A stretch of 38,713 bases of DNA, from positions 1 to 38,713 of IMG/VR virus record IMGVR_UViG_3300034682_000439; one strand, 5' to 3'. The position numbers and the translations under genes were made by a program. Within the stretch, counting starts at the first letter, position 1, and each line of letters opens with the position of its first letter. The notes under the pieces are model-generated. The model was not told where the DNA came from. It made no database searches and was given only the letters and a program-made list of their open reading frames with translations. This document shows positions 27,728-36,660 of this stretch, one piece after another. This DNA is from a virus.

Positions 27728-28239
27728 TCCGCGTCGACCTCGGGAGCCTGCGCCGCGATCTGCAGGAAATGAGCGAGAACATCCAGGAAGCGGCCCGGCC
27801 GGCGGCGCAAGCAGCCGCCCAGGTGCTCTACGACGAGGTCCGAAAGAACGTCTCCCAGATTCCGCGCAAGACCGGCAACCTGATGAGCAGCATTTACCAA
27901 GCGTACTCGCAGGCCAACTCCGGGCCCGGCGTGGCTACCTACCACGTGAGCTGGAATCCGAGGCGGGCGCCCCATGCCTACCTCGTCGAGCACGGCCACA
28001 TTCAGCGGTACGTGACCTATATGGGCCGGGACGGCAACTTCTACACCGCCATCCGTCCTGAAATGAGGGGCAAGCCGAAGCCGCGCCGCGGAGCATCGCA
28101 GGCCGAGAAGGACGCGTACTACGTGCCGCTGCCCGCCCCGAAGCAAGTCCCGGCCGTCGCATACTTCCGTCGAGCCGCATCCGCGATTCCGCGCGCCGAG
28201 CAGGCGGCGATCGCCGTACTGGAAAGGGCACTCGAATGA
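27724..28239 (+). CDS. HK97 gp10-like tail-completion protein
   Basis: A 171-residue protein of the HK97 gp10 family, which acts at the head-tail joint. The recognisable core is RKNVSQIPRKTGNLMSSIYQ, then a central APHAYLVEHGH segment and FRRAASAIPRAEQAAIAVLE. The four-base overlaps on both sides show tight coupling with the head closure and tail terminator genes. Confidence 0.88.
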   Translation: MIRVDLGSLRRDLQEMSENIQEAARPAAQAAAQVLYDEVRKNVSQIPRKTGNLMSSIYQAYSQANSGPGVATYHVSWNPRRAPHAYLVEHGHIQRYVTYMGRDGNFYTAIRPEMRGKPKPRRGASQAEKDAYYVPLPAPKQVPAVAYFRRAASAIPRAEQAAIAVLERALE

Positions 28240-28589
28240 CGTTAGAGGAAAAGCTGGTTGCGCTGATCAAGCCGGTGTGCCCGCGGGTGTCGCCGGACTT
28301 CGCGAGCGTGGCTACGCAAAGGCCCTACGTGACCTTCCAGCAGATTGGCGGCGAAGCCCCGACGTACATCGACAACACTGTCCCGTGGATCGAGAACGCC
28401 GCCGTACAGGTGAACGTCTGGGCCAACTCGCGCATCGAGGCCAAGGCCCTGATGAAGCAGATCGAAGCAGCCCTGATCACCGCAACAACCGTCCAGGCGC
28501 GCCCCGTGAGCGCCTGCGTGTCGGACTTCGACGCCGACATCCCCGTCTATGGCTCGCGCCAGGACTTCAGTATCTGGGCTGAACGCTAG
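28236..28589 (+). CDS. Tail terminator protein, DUF3168 family
   Basis: A 117-residue DUF3168 protein, the family of tail terminators that cap the tube at the head end. Visible blocks: MTLEEKLVALIKPVCPRVSP, YVTFQQIGGEAPTYIDNT, VQVNVWANSRIEAKALMKQI and the final FSIWAER. ATGA overlap with the upstream gene; a strong terminator follows 20 bases after its stop. Confidence 0.87.
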   Translation: MTLEEKLVALIKPVCPRVSPDFASVATQRPYVTFQQIGGEAPTYIDNTVPWIENAAVQVNVWANSRIEAKALMKQIEAALITATTVQARPVSACVSDFDADIPVYGSRQDFSIWAER

Positions 28590-28609
28590 TTAGCCCTTCA
28601 ATCCCTCCA

Positions 28610-28639
28610 GCCGCCCCGAGCAATCCGGGCGGCTTTTTT
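28610..28639 (+). terminator. Intrinsic terminator after the tail terminator gene
   Basis: GCCGCCC/GGGCGGC (7-bp stem, ten-base loop) followed by six T residues. It separates the connector genes from the tail tube gene, which would need read-through by an antitermination complex or its own promoter. Confidence 0.92.
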
Positions 28640-28692
28640 CTTGTCCGCTAAGGACTTCACTAGTGCCCGAAGAGGGCAAGAAAGGTACTCAC

Positions 28693-29340
28693 ATGGCAGC
28701 TCGCCTCCCGGACGGTGCAATCGTGTCGCTCGCGACCACCTACGGCACCCCCAAAACCGTCAGTGCGATCACCAACGCCAATCCCGGCGTTGCAACCTCC
28801 ACCTCGCACGGCCTCACCAACGGCGCCCTCGTCTCGGTCGTGTCCGGCTGGTCGAACCTGAACAACCGCGTCGTCCGCGTGGCTGGTAGCGCCGCCAACG
28901 CCTTCAACCTGGACGGCATCGACACCACCTCGACCGCGCTGTTCCCGACTGGCTCGGGCGGCGGATCGGTGACGGAGATCACCCAGTTCACCCAGATCAG
29001 CCAGATCATGGAGTTCACCACCTCGGGCGGCGACCAGCAGTTCGCCAACTTCTCCTTCCTGGAGCAGAGCTTCGAGAGCCAGATCCCGACCATCACCAGC
29101 GCGATGAGCATTTCGATCGGCATCGCCGATGACCCGTCGCTGCCCGGCTACCAGGCGCTGCAGGCCGCGTCGGATGCCCGTGCCGTGCGCGCGGTCCGTC
29201 TCCAACTGCCGGACGGCTCTTTCATCCTCTACCAGGGCTACGTGTCGTTCAACTCGACCCCGACCCTGTCGAAGGGCCAGGTCATGCAGGTGCGCGCAAC
29301 GATCTCCCTGCAGGGCAAGCCGGTGCGCTACGCATCGTAA
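28693..29340 (+). CDS. Major tail tube protein
   Basis: A 215-residue tail tube protein. It starts MAARLPDGAIVSLATTYGTP with a ribosome site (AAAGG) seven bases upstream; an in-frame ATG-like start 30 bases earlier lacks one. The order of strands (TEITQFTQISQIMEFTTSGG, FANFSFLEQSFESQIPTITS, AVRLQLPDGSFILYQGYVSF and QVMQVRATISLQGKPVRY) fits the tube-protein fold. A ~25-residue T/S/G loop inserted near residue 40-80 (TSTSHGLTNGALVSVVSGWS) may form an exposed Ig-like or hairpin element. Location between tail terminator and chaperones supports the assignment. Two terminators follow. Confidence 0.88.
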   Translation: MAARLPDGAIVSLATTYGTPKTVSAITNANPGVATSTSHGLTNGALVSVVSGWSNLNNRVVRVAGSAANAFNLDGIDTTSTALFPTGSGGGSVTEITQFTQISQIMEFTTSGGDQQFANFSFLEQSFESQIPTITSAMSISIGIADDPSLPGYQALQAASDARAVRAVRLQLPDGSFILYQGYVSFNSTPTLSKGQVMQVRATISLQGKPVRYAS

Positions 29341-29352
29341 TCAGTGTTGCCA

Positions 29353-29406
29353 GCCCGTTTCGGCGGGCCTTTCCAGCCCGTGGGGTAGCGCCTCACGGGT
29401 CTTTTT
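29353..29406 (+). terminator. Tandem hairpins / terminator after the tail tube gene
   Basis: Two stems in a row: GCCCG/CGGGC at 29353-29368, then CCCGTGGGG/CCTCACGGG (nine pairs, one wobble) at 29377-29399 followed by TCTTTTT. The second is a strong intrinsic terminator. It lies before the tail assembly chaperone gene. Confidence 0.9.
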
Positions 29407-29429
29407 CTCCTCTCTGAAAGACAAAAATC

Positions 29430-29882
29430 ATGGCAAGCAAAGTTACCAAGATCGTCCTCGGCAAGCGTCCGGAGACCTTCAAGAAGGAAGTGCGCGCACC
29501 GATGCTCGACGGCTCGACCGGCTGCATGGAGGTGAGCTACCGCTACCGCACTCGCTCGGAACTCGCCGAGCTGACCGACAAGTTCCAGGCCCGTCTCAAA
29601 GACGAGGCGAACTCCGAGATCGAGCGCTTCAACGCCGCGGTCGAGAAGGCAAAGAGCGCAGGCGAGCCGATCCCCGAGTTCACCCTGACCCAGGCCGATA
29701 TCGTCGCCCGTCAGGCGAAGGTCAACGTCGAGTACATGACCGAGATCCTGAGCGGCTGGAATCTGGACGTTGACCTCGACGCCGATGCCCTGGCGGAACT
29801 GGTCGACACCCTGCCGGCCATGGCGGAAGCGATCAAGGACGACTACCGCGCCGCGATCAACGAAGGCCGCCTGGGAAACTGA
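29430..29882 (+). CDS. Tail assembly chaperone G-like protein
   Basis: A 150-residue tail assembly chaperone, the lambda gpG counterpart. It starts MASKVTKIVLGKRPETFKKE and includes a YRYRTRSELAELTDKFQARL block and the acidic VDLDADALAELVDTLP region. Such proteins coat the tape measure and recruit tube subunits. Its last codons, CTG GGA AAC, contain the slippery heptamer GGGAAAC right before the TGA, so a fraction of ribosomes should shift -1 into the downstream frame and make the GT fusion. Confidence 0.88.
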   Translation: MASKVTKIVLGKRPETFKKEVRAPMLDGSTGCMEVSYRYRTRSELAELTDKFQARLKDEANSEIERFNAAVEKAKSAGEPIPEFTLTQADIVARQAKVNVEYMTEILSGWNLDVDLDADALAELVDTLPAMAEAIKDDYRAAINEGRLGN

Positions 29883-30196
29883 CCTTCGTCGCTCGTCGCC
29901 TGTACGAGCGAATCCCCGACAACGACGAGCCCGATGCATTCGGGCTGACGCGGGCCGACTTCACGCGCGATGACGTAGAGGTCTGGCCCGAGAACTGGCC
30001 TGCGTACCAGCTATTCGTCTACATGCAGACGCAATGGCGGGTAGGTGCGGTTGGCCCCACTGGCCTGGACTACAACGTCCTGCACCAGAGGATGGACCGG
30101 ATGAACCTCTCTGCTGACGAGTATGACCAGCTAGAGGCGGACATACAGGTCATGGAATACGCGGCGCTTGCCGCAATGAACGAAAAACCCGACTGA
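29430..30196 (+). CDS. Tail assembly chaperone GT fusion made by -1 frameshift
   Basis: If ribosomes slip -1 at GGGAAAC (29873-29879), translation goes on in the next frame from LTFVARRLYERIPDNDEPDA through 105 residues to the TGA at 30194-30196, giving about 255 residues. The extension contains DAFGLTRADFTRDDVEVWPE and a FVYMQTQWRVGAVGPTGLDY segment, the pattern of DUF1799 family proteins, which are the T-like part of tail chaperones. It has no start codon of its own in a credible place, which strongly supports expression only by frameshift. In lambda, gpGT links the tape measure with tube protein; the product here should do the same. Confidence 0.88.
29873..29879 (+). promoter_or_regulatory. 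Programmed -1 frameshift site GGGAAAC
   Basis: An X-XXY-YYZ heptamer, correctly phased as CTG-GGA-AAC in the G frame and directly followed by the G stop codon. Lambda uses GGGAAAG at the same place. After slippage both tRNAs would re-pair on GGG and AAA. A downstream RNA structure was not examined in detail. Confidence 0.9.
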
Positions 30197-30203
30197 GGTA
30201 GCG

Positions 30204-33200
30204 ATGACTGAAGAACGCCGGATCCAATTTGCTACCGAAGTCGACACTACCGGCACCCAGCGCGGCTTCGATCAGGTCGAGCGCCAGGCGCAGGAAATGG
30301 CGACGACCGTCACCCGGTCGGGCCAGCAGGCTGAGCGCGCCGTCTCGGGCATTGGCAACGGTGCTGGAGCGGCCGCAACCCGCGTGCAAGCGGCTGAGCG
30401 CAGCCTGATTCAGTCGATCCAGCGCACGACCGCGCAGATGGAGGCCGGCTCGCGTGCGAGCGCCCAGTATTACGAGGTGCTGGCGCGCCAGCGTGGCGTT
30501 GATCCGGCTTCGCTGACTCCGTACCTGAATCAGCTTCGCGCGATCGAGCAAGCCCAGCGTGGAGCTGCGCAGTCGGCGACCCAAACGGCTAACGCCCTGC
30601 GCCAGGTGCCAGCCCAACTGACCGACATCGTTACCTCGCTCCAGGGCGGCCAAGCTCCGCTGACGGTTCTGCTCCAGCAGGGTGGCCAGTTGCGCGACTC
30701 GTTCGGTGGCATCGGTGCGGCTGCTCGTGGCCTGGCGACTCAGCTCATGGCGTTGGTAAATCCGTACACTGTGGCTGCTGTTGCGGCCGGTGGTTTGGCG
30801 TTTGCCTACACCAAAGGTGCGGCGGAGGCGCGCGCCTACAACACCGCCATCGCCGTGACTGGCAACATTGCCGGTACCTCGGCGGCGCAGCTCGCTGACG
30901 CTGCCCGCGAAGTCTCCGCCTTCGTCGGCTCGCAAAAGGAAGCAGCTGGTGTAATCGCCTCGCTAATCTCCACTGGCCGGGTCTCGGGTGAGAACGTAAC
31001 GCAACTCACTTTGGCCGCGACGCGTGCACAAAAAGACCTTGGCCGCGAAGTGGCGACGACTGTCGAGGAATTCGCCGCACTCGGTAAAGCTCCTAGCGCG
31101 GCTTTAGCTGATCTCAGCGGCAAGTACCGGGACATCACCTCGGCTACCTACTCGCAAGTGCGAGCTCTAGAGGAGCAGGGCAGGGTCACAGAAGCCGCCA
31201 CCATCGCCCAGCAGGCGCACGCCGAAAGCATCGAACGTCAGCGTCAGCGTGTGCTCGATGGGCTCAGCGATTGGGAGCGCGGCTGGACCCGTATCAAAGA
31301 CATGATTGGCAAAACCACCGATGCGGTGTCCGACTATGTCCTTGGCATCGGCCGTGCAGAGACCGCTCAGCAGAAGATCAATGCTCTTCTTTCGCAGCGT
31401 GACAATTTGGAGTCGAATCTTTCGCTTGCACAACAGCGAGGTGATAGCTACCTTGTGCGTCGTACCCAAGCGGCATTGGACGCCAACAAGGCCGAAATCA
31501 ACGCTGCCCGAGCTCGTGCTGATGCGGACAAGGAGCGGGCCGCCGAGCAAGCGAAGGTGGCTGCACGTGAGGCGGAGTCAATCCGTATTCGAAGCCAAGC
31601 CGTCGCCCTCTTAAGCCGTGAGAAGCAGCGTGAGGAGGAGTTGGCAGCAGTGAGGCGACGCTCGGCTGAGCTCGACCTTTCGGCAAAGGATACCGAAACC
31701 GCCCTTGCCCTCGTCCGTAAGAAATACAGCGACGTTGACGAGGAGGCCAAGCGCAAGCGTGAAGAGGGTTCTAAGCGCGCCCTCGACCAACTCAAGAAGG
31801 AGCAGGCGGCCATCGCAGAGATGGCGGGACTGACCTCGACCTTTGCCGAGGACTGGAGCCAACTTAGCGCCCTGTATGCCAAGGGTGCAGTATCGCTCGA
31901 TCAGCTTACCGCCGCCCAGGCGAAGCTGCTTGCGCAGCAGCCGGCTATCAAGGAGGCTAACGAGAAGGAGGTCGAGGCTCGGAAGAAACTGGCCGAGTCC
32001 GACCAGCTGATGGAGCGCGGACTAGAAACCGCCCGACAGTACCGCGACTCGCTGTTGGGCCAAGTCGGCGTCCAAAAGCAGAACAACGAGCAGATCGGGC
32101 TGTCCGTCGAGGCGTCGGCAGAACTTGAGGTGGCTCGGCTGAACAACGCTGCTGCGCTGAAGGAGGAATCCGCTGCCGCTCTGGCCGCTCTGGACGCGGA
32201 ATCGCCGATGGTGCAGGTGTATCGCGAGCAAGCCCAGGCGCTACGCGATCTCGCAAGCGCCAAGAGCGAGGGCGCGCGCAAGCAAATTGCTGTCGACTCA
32301 GCGAAGGCCGCCCAGGAAGAGTGGAAGCGGGCCGCCGCGTCCATCGAGCAATCGCTGACGGACGCTCTGCTCCGCGGGTTCGAGTCGGGCAAGTCGTTCG
32401 GCAAGAACTTGGCCGACACGCTGAAGAATATGTTCAGCACGTTGGTATTGCGTCCAATCGTATCCGCAGTCGTGAGCCCCGTTGCTGGCGCTCTGACAAG
32501 TGCGCTGGGGCTGGCCGGCACTGCATCGGCGGCTACGGGCGGAGCAGGAGAGGGCGGGATTGTTAGCAATGCGGGCAGCGTGCTCGGCGGCATCAGCGCG
32601 CTGTCTGGCTCGTTCGGCTCGGGGCTGATGTCTGGCTTGTCCGCCTGGGGGGCTGAGGGTAGTGTGATGGGCCTGCTCAACAGCGGCGCCCTATTCGGCG
32701 GCGGTATCGTTAATGGCTTGGGGGCAATAGTCGGCGCTCTCGGTCCAATTGCCCTTGGCATCGGCGTAGCCACGAGCCTGTTCAAGAGCGCTTTCGGCCG
32801 TGGGCCCAAGGAGATCCAGAGCACCACGCTCAACGGTAGCTTCGGTGACGGCGGCTTCTCTGGGACTATCGACCAAGCATGGAAGCGTGAAGGCGGCTTC
32901 TTCCGCAGCGACAAGCGGGGCGTCGACATCACCGCCGTTGATCAGGCAATGGCTAAGCAGTTGGGGTCTGCCTATGATGCGCTCAAGCTGGCATCTGCCG
33001 ACTTCGCCTCTGTCCTGGGCATCAACGCCGATTCGCTCAAGACCCGCACCCAATCCCTGAGCATCGCCCTGGGCAAGGACGAAGAGGCGAACAAGAAGGC
33101 CATCGCTGACTTCTTCATCGGGGTAGGCGACACCATCGCTAAGGAGCTGCTGCCGACGGTCAGCCAGTTCGCGAAGGAAGGTGAGGGCGCTAGTGCGACT

Positions 33201-34880
33201 TTTGAGCGCATCGCAACCGGTTACGCCACCATTGACGCCGCCCTGGAGTCGATTGGAAGGGTGTTCGGCCAGGTCGGAGTAGGTTCGATCTCGGCGCGCG
33301 AGCGTTTGATTGATCTGTCTGGGGGTATTCAGACGTTCGCCCAAAACACGGCGGGCTTCCAGCAGAACTTCCTGACCGAGGCGGAGCGCAATGCTCCTGT
33401 CCTTAAGCGGGTGACGGCGGAGCTGGCAGCCATGGGCTTGTCAGCGGTCGATACGCGGGAAGAGTTCAAGGCTGTTGTCCTTGGGCTTGACCTGACCACT
33501 GAGGCGGGTGCCAAGCAGTATGGCGCGCTGATGAAGCTGCAAGCGGCCTTCGCCCAGGTCTACCCGGCAATTGACCGTGCGACCATCGCGGCGGAGCAGC
33601 GGAAGGGGCTTCAGGACGAGTACGACCAGCTCACGATGACCTCGGCGCAGCTTCTGGCCCGTCAGCGTGATGCCCTGGACGAGAGCAACCGCGCTCTGTT
33701 CGACAGCATCCAGGCGATCAAGGCTCAGGCCGCAGCCGCGCAGGCGGTGAAGGATCAGGCCGCGACCCTGCTCGGCAACGTTGACAGCTCCTTCTCGGTG
33801 CTCCAGCGGCTTGTCGGGAAAGAGCGCGAGCTGATTCAAGGCCGGGTCAGCAACCTTCGCAGCCTGTCGGATGCCCTGCGTAGCACGTTCGACAGCATCC
33901 GCAGCCCGGAACAGGTGGCGGCGGATCGCGAGAGCGCGAAGGCGGAAGTCAGCGCTGCTCTGGCGATCGCCCGAGCCGGTGGTCCGTTGCCCGATGCCGA
34001 AAAGCTCCGCAAGGCGCTGGCCGACATCAGCAAGGGCGCCGGGCCGGAAATGTTCGCCACGTTCCAGGACTACCAGCGCGAGCTGCTTGGGACGCAAGGT
34101 GACCTGAAGGCGCTCGCCGACCTGTCCGATAGCCAGCTGTCTGTCGAGGAGCAGGCGCTCAAGCAGTACGACGCCATGCTGGAGAAGTACCAAGAGCAGA
34201 TCGACGTACTGAAGGGCATCAGCACGACCGGCCTGACGATCCAGCAGGCCATCGAGGCGCTGAGTGCGGCGCTCCTGCAGGCTCAAGCTAACCCGGTGGT
34301 CTCGGCCACTGCGGCTATCAATGACGCCTACAAGTCGTCCCTTGGCCGTGCGCCTGACGCTGCCGGATTGGAATACTGGCAGAACCAGGCGGCCGGCGGT
34401 GCTCCGCTGTCGGACATCCTGGGCGCGATCAAGGGATCTCCCGAGGCGCAAGTCCAGAAGCTCTACAAGGATGTCTTCGGGCGTGCTGCTGATGCTGGCG
34501 GGCTGAACTTCTGGCTCGACTCGATCAGCAAGGGTGTCTCGCTGGCGGATGTCCGCAAGGCGCTTGAGCAGAGCGAGGAAGCCAAGAAGAAGCTTCGCGG
34601 CTTCGCTGTTGGCACCAACCGGGTTCCGTACGACATGCCTGCCTTCGTCCACCAGGACGAGCGGATCATCCCTGCGGCTGACAACCGCGAGCTGATGCGC
34701 CGGCTGGCGAGCCCGTCTGAGAACAGCGCGGCTCTCGCGGCTGCGGTGGATCGGCTGACGCGCGAAGTCGAGGGGCTGCGTGCGGAGACGCGGGCGACCG
34801 CAACTCACACCGAGAAGACAGCACGTTACCTCGGCCGGGTCGTCCGTGAGGACGCAATCGTAACGACTACGGAGTCCTGA
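30204..34880 (+). CDS. Tail tape measure protein with C-terminal DUF4214-like region
   Basis: A 1558-residue tape measure protein, whose length sets tail length. The N-terminal part has LRQVPAQLTDIVTSLQGGQA, GGQLRDSFGGIGAAARGLAT and a hydrophobic segment, the signature of tape measures of the lambda/phage type. Residues about 400-700 are a long charged coiled coil. Around 750-860 lies a hydrophobic, Gly/Ala-rich stretch with several membrane-like segments, likely inserted in the host membrane on DNA entry. Residues about 1372-1460 hold two DUF4214-like units, each with an LGRAPDAAGLEYWQNQ-type motif. Ribosome site GAGGT precedes the ATG. It is the largest gene in the window. Confidence 0.94.
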   Translation: MTEERRIQFATEVDTTGTQRGFDQVERQAQEMATTVTRSGQQAERAVSGIGNGAGAAATRVQAAERSLIQSIQRTTAQMEAGSRASAQYYEVLARQRGVDPASLTPYLNQLRAIEQAQRGAAQSATQTANALRQVPAQLTDIVTSLQGGQAPLTVLLQQGGQLRDSFGGIGAAARGLATQLMALVNPYTVAAVAAGGLAFAYTKGAAEARAYNTAIAVTGNIAGTSAAQLADAAREVSAFVGSQKEAAGVIASLISTGRVSGENVTQLTLAATRAQKDLGREVATTVEEFAALGKAPSAALADLSGKYRDITSATYSQVRALEEQGRVTEAATIAQQAHAESIERQRQRVLDGLSDWERGWTRIKDMIGKTTDAVSDYVLGIGRAETAQQKINALLSQRDNLESNLSLAQQRGDSYLVRRTQAALDANKAEINAARARADADKERAAEQAKVAAREAESIRIRSQAVALLSREKQREEELAAVRRRSAELDLSAKDTETALALVRKKYSDVDEEAKRKREEGSKRALDQLKKEQAAIAEMAGLTSTFAEDWSQLSALYAKGAVSLDQLTAAQAKLLAQQPAIKEANEKEVEARKKLAESDQLMERGLETARQYRDSLLGQVGVQKQNNEQIGLSVEASAELEVARLNNAAALKEESAAALAALDAESPMVQVYREQAQALRDLASAKSEGARKQIAVDSAKAAQEEWKRAAASIEQSLTDALLRGFESGKSFGKNLADTLKNMFSTLVLRPIVSAVVSPVAGALTSALGLAGTASAATGGAGEGGIVSNAGSVLGGISALSGSFGSGLMSGLSAWGAEGSVMGLLNSGALFGGGIVNGLGAIVGALGPIALGIGVATSLFKSAFGRGPKEIQSTTLNGSFGDGGFSGTIDQAWKREGGFFRSDKRGVDITAVDQAMAKQLGSAYDALKLASADFASVLGINADSLKTRTQSLSIALGKDEEANKKAIADFFIGVGDTIAKELLPTVSQFAKEGEGASATFERIATGYATIDAALESIGRVFGQVGVGSISARERLIDLSGGIQTFAQNTAGFQQNFLTEAERNAPVLKRVTAELAAMGLSAVDTREEFKAVVLGLDLTTEAGAKQYGALMKLQAAFAQVYPAIDRATIAAEQRKGLQDEYDQLTMTSAQLLARQRDALDESNRALFDSIQAIKAQAAAAQAVKDQAATLLGNVDSSFSVLQRLVGKERELIQGRVSNLRSLSDALRSTFDSIRSPEQVAADRESAKAEVSAALAIARAGGPLPDAEKLRKALADISKGAGPEMFATFQDYQRELLGTQGDLKALADLSDSQLSVEEQALKQYDAMLEKYQEQIDVLKGISTTGLTIQQAIEALSAALLQAQANPVVSATAAINDAYKSSLGRAPDAAGLEYWQNQAAGGAPLSDILGAIKGSPEAQVQKLYKDVFGRAADAGGLNFWLDSISKGVSLADVRKALEQSEEAKKKLRGFAVGTNRVPYDMPAFVHQDERIIPAADNRELMRRLASPSENSAALAAAVDRLTREVEGLRAETRATATHTEKTARYLGRVVREDAIVTTTES

Positions 34881-35785
34881 TGAGTGGGATGAAAGTCATC
34901 AAGCCGATCGTGTTCACTGACGCAATGCTAGTCAGTAGCACGGTCGCGGAGCCGGCGGCGGGGGAGCCTGCTTGGAACCCCGCCACCGCCTACGCTAAGG
35001 GTGCCATCGTTACCCGCCCGACCAATCATAAGCGCTACGAAAGGGCGGTTGCAGGCACCACGGCCACGGCACCTGAGGCTGACACTGCAAACTGGATCGA
35101 GCTTGGGCCCACCAACCGGTGGGCAATGCTCGACCGAAAAGTTGGGACCGCAACGAAGGCAACGTCGATCACGGCGGTATTCCGGCCGGGCCCGACCTCT
35201 GGCATCGCGGCGCTTGAAATGGTTGGTCGACAGTTCAAAGCGACGATGCGAGAAGTTCCTGGCGGGAACATCGTCCACGAGCGGACGGCAATACTTGACG
35301 GGACGATCATCGAGAGCGTTTACGACTGGCTGTTCTCAGACTACGAACAGCTAACGGATGTCGTTTTCACTGACTTCCCGGCACATTACCCGAGCTGCGA
35401 AATCACCATCGAGCTCACCGGCACCACCGATGTCTCTTTGGGGGTCCTACAGTTCGGGCAGGTTATCGACATCGGCCGGACTCAGTCTGGCGCATCGGTC
35501 GGGATCATCGACAACAGCCGAAAGGAGCGGGACACCTTCGGCAATGTCGACGTCGTCGAGCGGACCTATAGCAAACGCTGCAGCCTCTCAGTCGTCACCG
35601 AGAAGGCGGACTTCAACAAGATCTACCGCCGCTTGGCGAGTCTGCGTGCGACGCCCTGCATTTACATGGGCACCGAGCAGCCGGGCTACGAGCCAATGAT
35701 TATCTATGGCTTCTTCAAGGACTTCGGGATTTCCGTTGACTACCTGTACACCCACATCCTCAACATCGAAATCGAGGGCCTATAA
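34880..35785 (+). CDS. Tail tip protein with CBM-like module, 301 aa
   Basis: A 301-residue protein encoded directly behind the tape measure (the stop and start share one base). Residues about 30-75 (AWNPATAYAKGAIVTRPTNH, then a short KRYE strand and ANWIELG) look like a CBM5/12-like carbohydrate-binding module. The remainder, including TAILDGTIIESVYDWLFSDY and ILNIEIEGL, matches no family I can name. Its position, where lambda has gpM and others have the distal tail protein, suggests a tail tip component. No J-like host specificity gene follows in the window. Confidence 0.68.
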   Translation: MSGMKVIKPIVFTDAMLVSSTVAEPAAGEPAWNPATAYAKGAIVTRPTNHKRYERAVAGTTATAPEADTANWIELGPTNRWAMLDRKVGTATKATSITAVFRPGPTSGIAALEMVGRQFKATMREVPGGNIVHERTAILDGTIIESVYDWLFSDYEQLTDVVFTDFPAHYPSCEITIELTGTTDVSLGVLQFGQVIDIGRTQSGASVGIIDNSRKERDTFGNVDVVERTYSKRCSLSVVTEKADFNKIYRRLASLRATPCIYMGTEQPGYEPMIIYGFFKDFGISVDYLYTHILNIEIEGL

Positions 35786-36652
35786 ATGCCAGTGACTCCC
35801 ATTCCGGCGCTCGACCGGACAAGCTCGACGTTCAAGACCGACGTTGACACCCTATTTCTGACTCGCCTGCCGCTGCTTACGGTGGAACTGAACCAAGTTT
35901 CCATCGATCTGGCCACGGTAGGGCTGAAGCAGGATGCAGCGGCTGCATCAGCAACTGCCGCAGGCGCTGCCGCCGAGGCGGCCGTGTATGCCGCCAACGC
36001 CTCGCAGTGGGTCAGTGGGACCACGTACGCGAAGGGGGCTGTCGTCTGGAGCCCCGCCAATCTGCAGACCTACCGGCGCGTGAATGCTGGTGCGGGCACC
36101 ACGGACCCGTCGAGCGATCTCACCAACTGGACGAAGATCTCGTCGCAAGGAGCCTATGAGCTTATCGCCTCGGCGACGACCAGCTCGGCGGTGGCGAACA
36201 TCGATTTTCCAAACATTTTCACCAGCGAGTATGAGGCCTACGTTATTGAAGTAGGCGGGATCAAGCCAACGGGCGCCACGGACCGACTGTCTTTGAGGTT
36301 CTCCGCGGACGGGGTGGTTTTTGGGGCGAGCAACGCGGACTACTTCGGACCGTTGGCCGGCGGTGCGACAACGACGACTTCAGCGAACCAGCTGATCGTA
36401 GGGACCAACTTCTATGCCGCCACTGGCGGGGCAGGGGCGTTCACTATTCGGGTGCGCAACGCCTTGGCCGCGATGGCAAAGCCGGTGAGCATTTCCGGGA
36501 CGTACATCAACGCATCTAGCAATCTCGATGCCGTGATCTCCGAAAACCTGTTCAATAACCCGACGGTCAAAGGCTTCCGTCTTTTCTGGAACGCAGGCAC
36601 TACTTTCCAGTCCGGCGCCCGGGTGCGGGTCTATGGCATCCGGACTGTATAG
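35786..36652 (+). CDS. Tail fibre-like protein with CBM-like module, 288 aa
   Basis: A 288-residue protein. After an Ala-rich helical N-terminal part (AAAASATAAGAAAEAAVYAA) lies a second CBM5/12-like unit, WVSGTTYAKGAVVWSPANLQ followed by TYRR and a final TNW. The C-terminal 160 residues are a beta-rich, Thr/Ser/Asn-rich domain ending VRVYGIRTV, typical of receptor-binding fibre heads. It begins immediately after the preceding stop. Binding of host surface sugar is inferred, not shown. Confidence 0.7.
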   Translation: MPVTPIPALDRTSSTFKTDVDTLFLTRLPLLTVELNQVSIDLATVGLKQDAAAASATAAGAAAEAAVYAANASQWVSGTTYAKGAVVWSPANLQTYRRVNAGAGTTDPSSDLTNWTKISSQGAYELIASATTSSAVANIDFPNIFTSEYEAYVIEVGGIKPTGATDRLSLRFSADGVVFGASNADYFGPLAGGATTTTSANQLIVGTNFYAATGGAGAFTIRVRNALAAMAKPVSISGTYINASSNLDAVISENLFNNPTVKGFRLFWNAGTTFQSGARVRVYGIRTV

Positions 36653-36660
36653 GAGCGACT

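Noticed and set aside
33441-34808. Minus-strand frame of 455 codons.
   Set aside because: Shadow of the tape measure gene; Leu/Arg/Gln-rich composition without a family match.
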